DNA from: Pseudomonadota bacterium
GTDB taxonomy: Bacteria > Pseudomonadota > Alphaproteobacteria > Rhodospirillales > 2-02-FULL-58-16
Direction: 5' to 3'
Length of the DNA: 10,519 bases
Assembly (NCBI GenBank): GCA_022572335.1
Contig: JACZWD010000082.1
Location: 1-10,519 of the forward strand
Positions 7,949-10,519 of this stretch are shown piece after piece. The translations under genes and the position numbers were made by a program. The notes below the pieces were generated by a model, which saw only the letters and a program-made list of their open reading frames with translations, searched no databases and was not told the origin of the DNA. Positions within the stretch are counted from its first letter, which is position 1. Each line of letters begins with the position of its first letter.

Positions 7949-8755
7949 TTAGCCCCCGGTGGTCAGGGTCAGCCGGTCCAGGCGAAGCCGGTGGCGTCCG
8001 TCGGTGAGGCGCCTGACGCCGCCGAGCACGGCGGCCAGCACCCCCAGCCCGGTGCCGCCGGCGATCAGAAACATGATCAGGATCTGGTACTTCACCGCCT
8101 CGACGGGGTCGATGCCGGCCAGAATCTGACCGGTCATCATGCCGGGCAGGGAAACCAGGCCGGCGGCCGACATGGCGTTGATGATCGGCATTAGGCCGCC
8201 GCGCAGGGCCTCGCGGGTGATGGTGCCCATGGCCTCGGCGAAGTCCTGCCCCAGCATCAGGCGCGCCTCGATGGCGTTGCGTTCCCGCGCCGCCGCCGTC
8301 ACCAGGCGGTCCAGACCCAGGCTGACCCCGGTCATGGTGTTGCCCAGGACCATGCCGAGCAGGGGGATGGCGTAGCGCGGGTCGTACCAGGGATCGGGTT
8401 TGACCTGGGTGGTGAGCGCCAGCACGGTGACGATGGTGGCCGCGGCCAGGATGCTGGTGGTGCCAAGACCATAGGCCCACAGGCCGGTGAAGCGCCGCGT
8501 CTGCCGCGCCATCACTTCGCGCCCGGCGAACAGCACCATGACCAGCGCCACCGCCGCCGTGAACAGGGGCGAGACGACGGCGAACAGGGCCTTCAGCACC
8601 AGGGCGACAAGCGCCAGTTGCACCACCATGCGCCCCGCGGCGATCAGCAGGCGCCATTCCAGCCCCAGGCGCAGGCCAATGGAAAGGGCGGCGTTGAGGA
8701 TCACCAGAAGGGCCGCCACGGCGAGGTCGGTGTAGTCGAGGGTGATGTAGCTCAC
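7949..8755 (-). CDS. fetB: ABC transporter permease, FetB/YbbM (UPF0014) family
   Basis: A 268-residue inner-membrane protein with about seven hydrophobic segments (roughly 10-30, 34-58, 62-80, 93-116, 126-147, 188-212 and 222-246). E. coli FetB (259 residues) pairs with FetA and is reported to export iron, raising resistance to oxidative stress. Family landmarks include IGLRLGLEWRLLIAAGRMVVQL (25-46) and DPWYDPRYAIPLLGMVLGNTMTG (121-143). Also present are the conserved cytoplasmic stretch EARLMLGQDFAEAM (163-176) and LPGMMTGQILAGIDP (203-217). The start is GTG at 8755-8753, overlapping the fetA stop (GTGA), with GGGAG about six bases upstream; an upstream continuation of this frame is only the shadow of fetA. 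Metal specificity is inferred from the family. No good terminator follows, so some transcription may run on into groES. Confidence 0.9.
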   Translation of the reverse strand: MSYITLDYTDLAVAALLVILNAALSIGLRLGLEWRLLIAAGRMVVQLALVALVLKALFAVVSPLFTAAVALVMVLFAGREVMARQTRRFTGLWAYGLGTTSILAAATIVTVLALTTQVKPDPWYDPRYAIPLLGMVLGNTMTGVSLGLDRLVTAAARERNAIEARLMLGQDFAEAMGTITREALRGGLMPIINAMSAAGLVSLPGMMTGQILAGIDPVEAVKYQILIMFLIAGGTGLGVLAAVLGGVRRLTDGRHRLRLDRLTLTTGG

Positions 8756-9462
8756 GCCCCGCTCCCGCTTTGCCCCGGGGCCGGGGCCGCGTCCGTGACC
8801 CTGCCGTCCTTCATCACCAGGCTGCGCCGGGCCAGCCGCCGGGTCTGCCCGGGGTCGTGGGTGACCAGAAGTATAGCCACGCCGTCGGCCAGGCGTTGGC
8901 GCAGCACGTCTTCCACCTTGAGGGCCGTTTCCCGGTCGAGGCCCGAGGTGGGCTCGTCCAGGAGCAGCACCCTGGGCTCGACGAGAAGAGCCCGCGCCAG
9001 GGCCAGCCTCTGGCGCTCGCCGGTGGACAGGCGGGCCACCGGCCAGGCGAGGGCCTCGGCGGGCAGCCCCAGCCGGGGCAACAGGCGCCGGGCCGCGTCT
9101 GCGTCGGGGAAGTGGCTGGCCACGTCGTCCGCCCACCAGCCGGAATCCGGCGGCACATAGGCCACCAGCCGGCGCCACCGGGGGGCCGGGATGTCGCCGC
9201 GCGCGGCGTCGTCAAGACGGATATCGCCCTCGTTCGGGTCCAGGTCCACGATGGCCCGCATCAGTATGCTCTTGCCCGCCCCCGACGGCCCGCTGAGGGC
9301 CACGCACTCGCCCGCCTCGATGCTCAGGTCGACGGGCTCGAGGCCGGGCCGGGTGAGTTGGCGGACGGTCAACACGGGCGGGGCTCCGTCTGGCACGGGC
9401 GCCCGGGATGACAGGGGACGGCGCACGCGAATAACGGCCTCTTGCGACGCATGGGCGGCCAT
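8752..9462 (-). CDS. fetA: ABC transporter ATP-binding protein, FetA/YbbL type
   Basis: A 236-residue ATPase that would energise FetB. Walker A is GPSGAGKS (58-65), the signature LSTGERQ (145-151), Walker B VLLLDE (165-170), the D-loop SGLD (173-176) and the switch histidine His202 in VTHD. The Q-loop position reads AYVPPDSGWW (101-110): the usual glutamine is absent. Start choice is uncertain. The ATG at 9462 has no ribosome-binding site and gives a 30-residue non-conserved leader. The GTG at 9375-9373 (residue 30) is preceded by GGAG at eight bases and gives a more standard MLTVRQLTR beginning and 207 residues. E. coli FetA has 225, so length does not decide. The stop overlaps the fetB GTG. 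A stand-alone lipoprotein-release or other ABC ATPase is less likely given the FetB neighbour. Confidence 0.88.
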   Translation of the reverse strand: MAAHASQEAVIRVRRPLSSRAPVPDGAPPVLTVRQLTRPGLEPVDLSIEAGECVALSGPSGAGKSILMRAIVDLDPNEGDIRLDDAARGDIPAPRWRRLVAYVPPDSGWWADDVASHFPDADAARRLLPRLGLPAEALAWPVARLSTGERQRLALARALLVEPRVLLLDEPTSGLDRETALKVEDVLRQRLADGVAILLVTHDPGQTRRLARRSLVMKDGRVTDAAPAPGQSGSGA

Positions 9463-9560
9463 CGGACGTCGTCGCGCGGCTCTCGTGATGGGCCCCCATC
9501 AGGTGGAGGCGCGCTCCTAGCCGAATGGCCACCCATGGCCGTCACACGTGTCATCCTATT

Positions 9561-9588
9561 ATGATAGAGGCCACTCGGCCGCCTACAA
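9561..9588 (-). promoter_or_regulatory. Candidate fetAB promoter, with -35 over the upstream stop codon
   Basis: On the minus strand TATCAT (9566-9561) matches the -10 consensus at five of six positions. Sixteen bases upstream, TTGTAG (9588-9583) matches only TTG of the -35 and coincides with the last codon and stop of the preceding gene. The perfect 8-bp palindrome ACACGTGT (9544-9551) lies just past the predicted start and could be an operator. A second dyad, GATGGG/CCCATC, is at 9487-9500. All are candidates only. Confidence 0.35.
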
Positions 9589-10519
9589 TTTACCGTCCAG
9601 CTTCAGCCATCGGTAGCGGTCGAGCGACGGCACGACGAAGTGCGCGATGACGGGGTCGGCGGCGCCCATGGGCAGCACGTCGATGGGGATTTCCGTGCCG
9701 GCGTCGCCCCGGGCCCAAACCTTGCGGAAGAAGTCGGCCATGTCTTTGACCCGTTTTCCGCCGACGCCCATGATGATGTCGCCGGCCTTGAGGCCGACCT
9801 TCTCGGCGGGACCGCCGGCGGCAACCCGGACGATGAAGACGCGGCCCCGGTTCTGCTCCGTGTAAAGCCCCAGCCAGGGGTGCGACGGCCGCGACGGACG
9901 CCCGTGCTCCAACAGGTCCGCGAGGATGGGCTTGAGCCCGTCGATGGGCACGAACATGTTGCCGGGCCCCGGTGTCGCCGGCGCGGCCGCGTCGTTGACG
10001 AACAGCGAGCCGATGCCGAGCAGGCGCCCGTCGGGACCGATCAGCGCGGCGCCGCCGTACCCGGGATGGGGCGGGGCGGTGAATATGGCGTTCTCCAGCA
10101 GGTATTCCCAATACCCGGCGAAGGGACGGCGCGACATCACCCGGGCCGGAGTCACGGGGCGCACGCCTTCGTGGCTGACGGCAAGGACCATGTCTCCTTC
10201 GGCGAGCGCCGCCGAATCGCCCAATGCCACGGGTTTGATGCCGAGCGGCCTGTCGGCGCGCAGCAGTCCGAAGCCGGTGTCGTGGTCATAGCCGACGACC
10301 GTCGCCGGCACCGCCTCGCCGTCCGGGGTCAGGACCTCGGCCGCCTTCGCCTCCAGAATCAGGTAGCCGATGGTCAGCACCAGGCCGTCGGCGCCGATGA
10401 CGACGCCGCTGCCCTCGCGCTCGGTGCCAAGGGAGCCCGCGGTGCGGGCGTCGGCGCGGATATCGGCGCGCACGCCGACCACCGCGCGCAGCACCTCGGC
10501 GATGGAATCGGCGGCGGGC
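9583..10519 (-). CDS. HtrA/DegP-like protein with PDZ domain; catalytic triad apparently lost; N-terminus beyond window
   Basis: The frame is open from the right edge (first full codon at 10518) to TAG at 9583, giving 311 visible residues; the true start and any signal peptide lie outside. Residues 8-200 follow the trypsin-like HtrA fold: EGSGVVIGADGLVLTIGYLI, VVGYDHDTGFGLLRAD, LGDSAALAEGDMVLAVS, TAPPHPGYGGAALIGPDGRLLGIGS and FVPIDGLKPIL. Compared with the family motifs, the histidine of TxxHV is Tyr52, the aspartate of DLALL is Gly82 and the serine of GNSGG is Gly155. A PDZ domain at about 213-285 carries WLGLY as its carboxylate loop and GPAEKVGLKAGDIIMGVGGKRV. The protein is therefore probably a non-proteolytic binding or scaffold protein, presumably periplasmic. 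A GTG at 10494 is not the start, because homologous sequence continues upstream. It lies 120 bases before fetA on the same strand. Confidence 0.85.
   Translation of the reverse strand, partial: PAADSIAEVLRAVVGVRADIRADARTAGSLGTEREGSGVVIGADGLVLTIGYLILEAKAAEVLTPDGEAVPATVVGYDHDTGFGLLRADRPLGIKPVALGDSAALAEGDMVLAVSHEGVRPVTPARVMSRRPFAGYWEYLLENAIFTAPPHPGYGGAALIGPDGRLLGIGSLFVNDAAAPATPGPGNMFVPIDGLKPILADLLEHGRPSRPSHPWLGLYTEQNRGRVFIVRVAAGGPAEKVGLKAGDIIMGVGGKRVKDMADFFRKVWARGDAGTEIPIDVLPMGAADPVIAHFVVPSLDRYRWLKLDGKL

Noticed and set aside
8756..9178. Upstream extension of the fetB frame giving a 409-residue protein
   Set aside because: The extension is Ala/Gly/Arg/Pro-rich and overlaps fetA, which has all ABC motifs. 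The GTG at 8755 with its ribosome-binding site and the homology start at that point settle it.
10494..10494. GTG at 10494 as start of the HtrA-like gene
   Set aside because: The in-frame sequence before it continues as plausible family sequence (ADSIAEV) to the edge, and a secreted protease-fold protein would need an upstream signal peptide.

Overview
This window is ordinary chromosomal DNA from a GC-rich bacterium, most likely an alphaproteobacterium of the Rhodospirillales type. That placement is an inference. It rests on the strong GC bias at third codon positions, a groES-groEL operon under a CIRCE operator, and a GC-rich multi-hairpin intergenic element of a kind I associate with Rhodospirillum/Magnetospirillum-like genomes. 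I see no rRNA, tRNA, CRISPR, transposase or phage gene.

Layout. (1) 1-908, minus strand: a membrane-anchored TPR protein, cut by the left edge, with nearly identical 120-bp repeats. (2) 909-1167: a divergent intergenic gap. (3) 1168-5457, plus strand: an apparent operon with an OsmC-family thiol peroxidase-like protein, a DinG/Rad3-type iron-sulfur helicase and a beta-hydroxyacid dehydrogenase. The last two genes overlap by an ATGA. (4) 5458-5826: a convergent non-coding region with a series of perfect hairpins, an AT-richer dyad and the groEL terminator. (5) 7796-5827, minus strand: groES and groEL, with a vegetative-type promoter and CIRCE operator at 7846-7902. (6) 9462-7949, minus strand: fetA and fetB, an ABC system of the iron-export type, overlapping by a GTGA. 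(7) 9583-10519, minus strand: an HtrA/DegP-like protease-fold protein with a PDZ domain, cut by the right edge. All three of its catalytic triad positions appear to be substituted.

How the genes fit together. Several products fit a general stress theme: the GroESL chaperonin, OsmC (organic peroxides), FetAB (iron efflux, protective under oxidative stress in E. coli), a DinG-type helicase (DNA structure resolution) and an HtrA-fold protein. They lie in separate transcription units and there is no proof of a shared pathway.

I do not see a clear new multi-gene system. The points most worth a second look are the triad-less HtrA-like protein, the hairpin array whose stems all carry 3-nt loops, the degenerate exonuclease-like N-terminus of the helicase, and the FetA Q-loop that lacks its glutamine.
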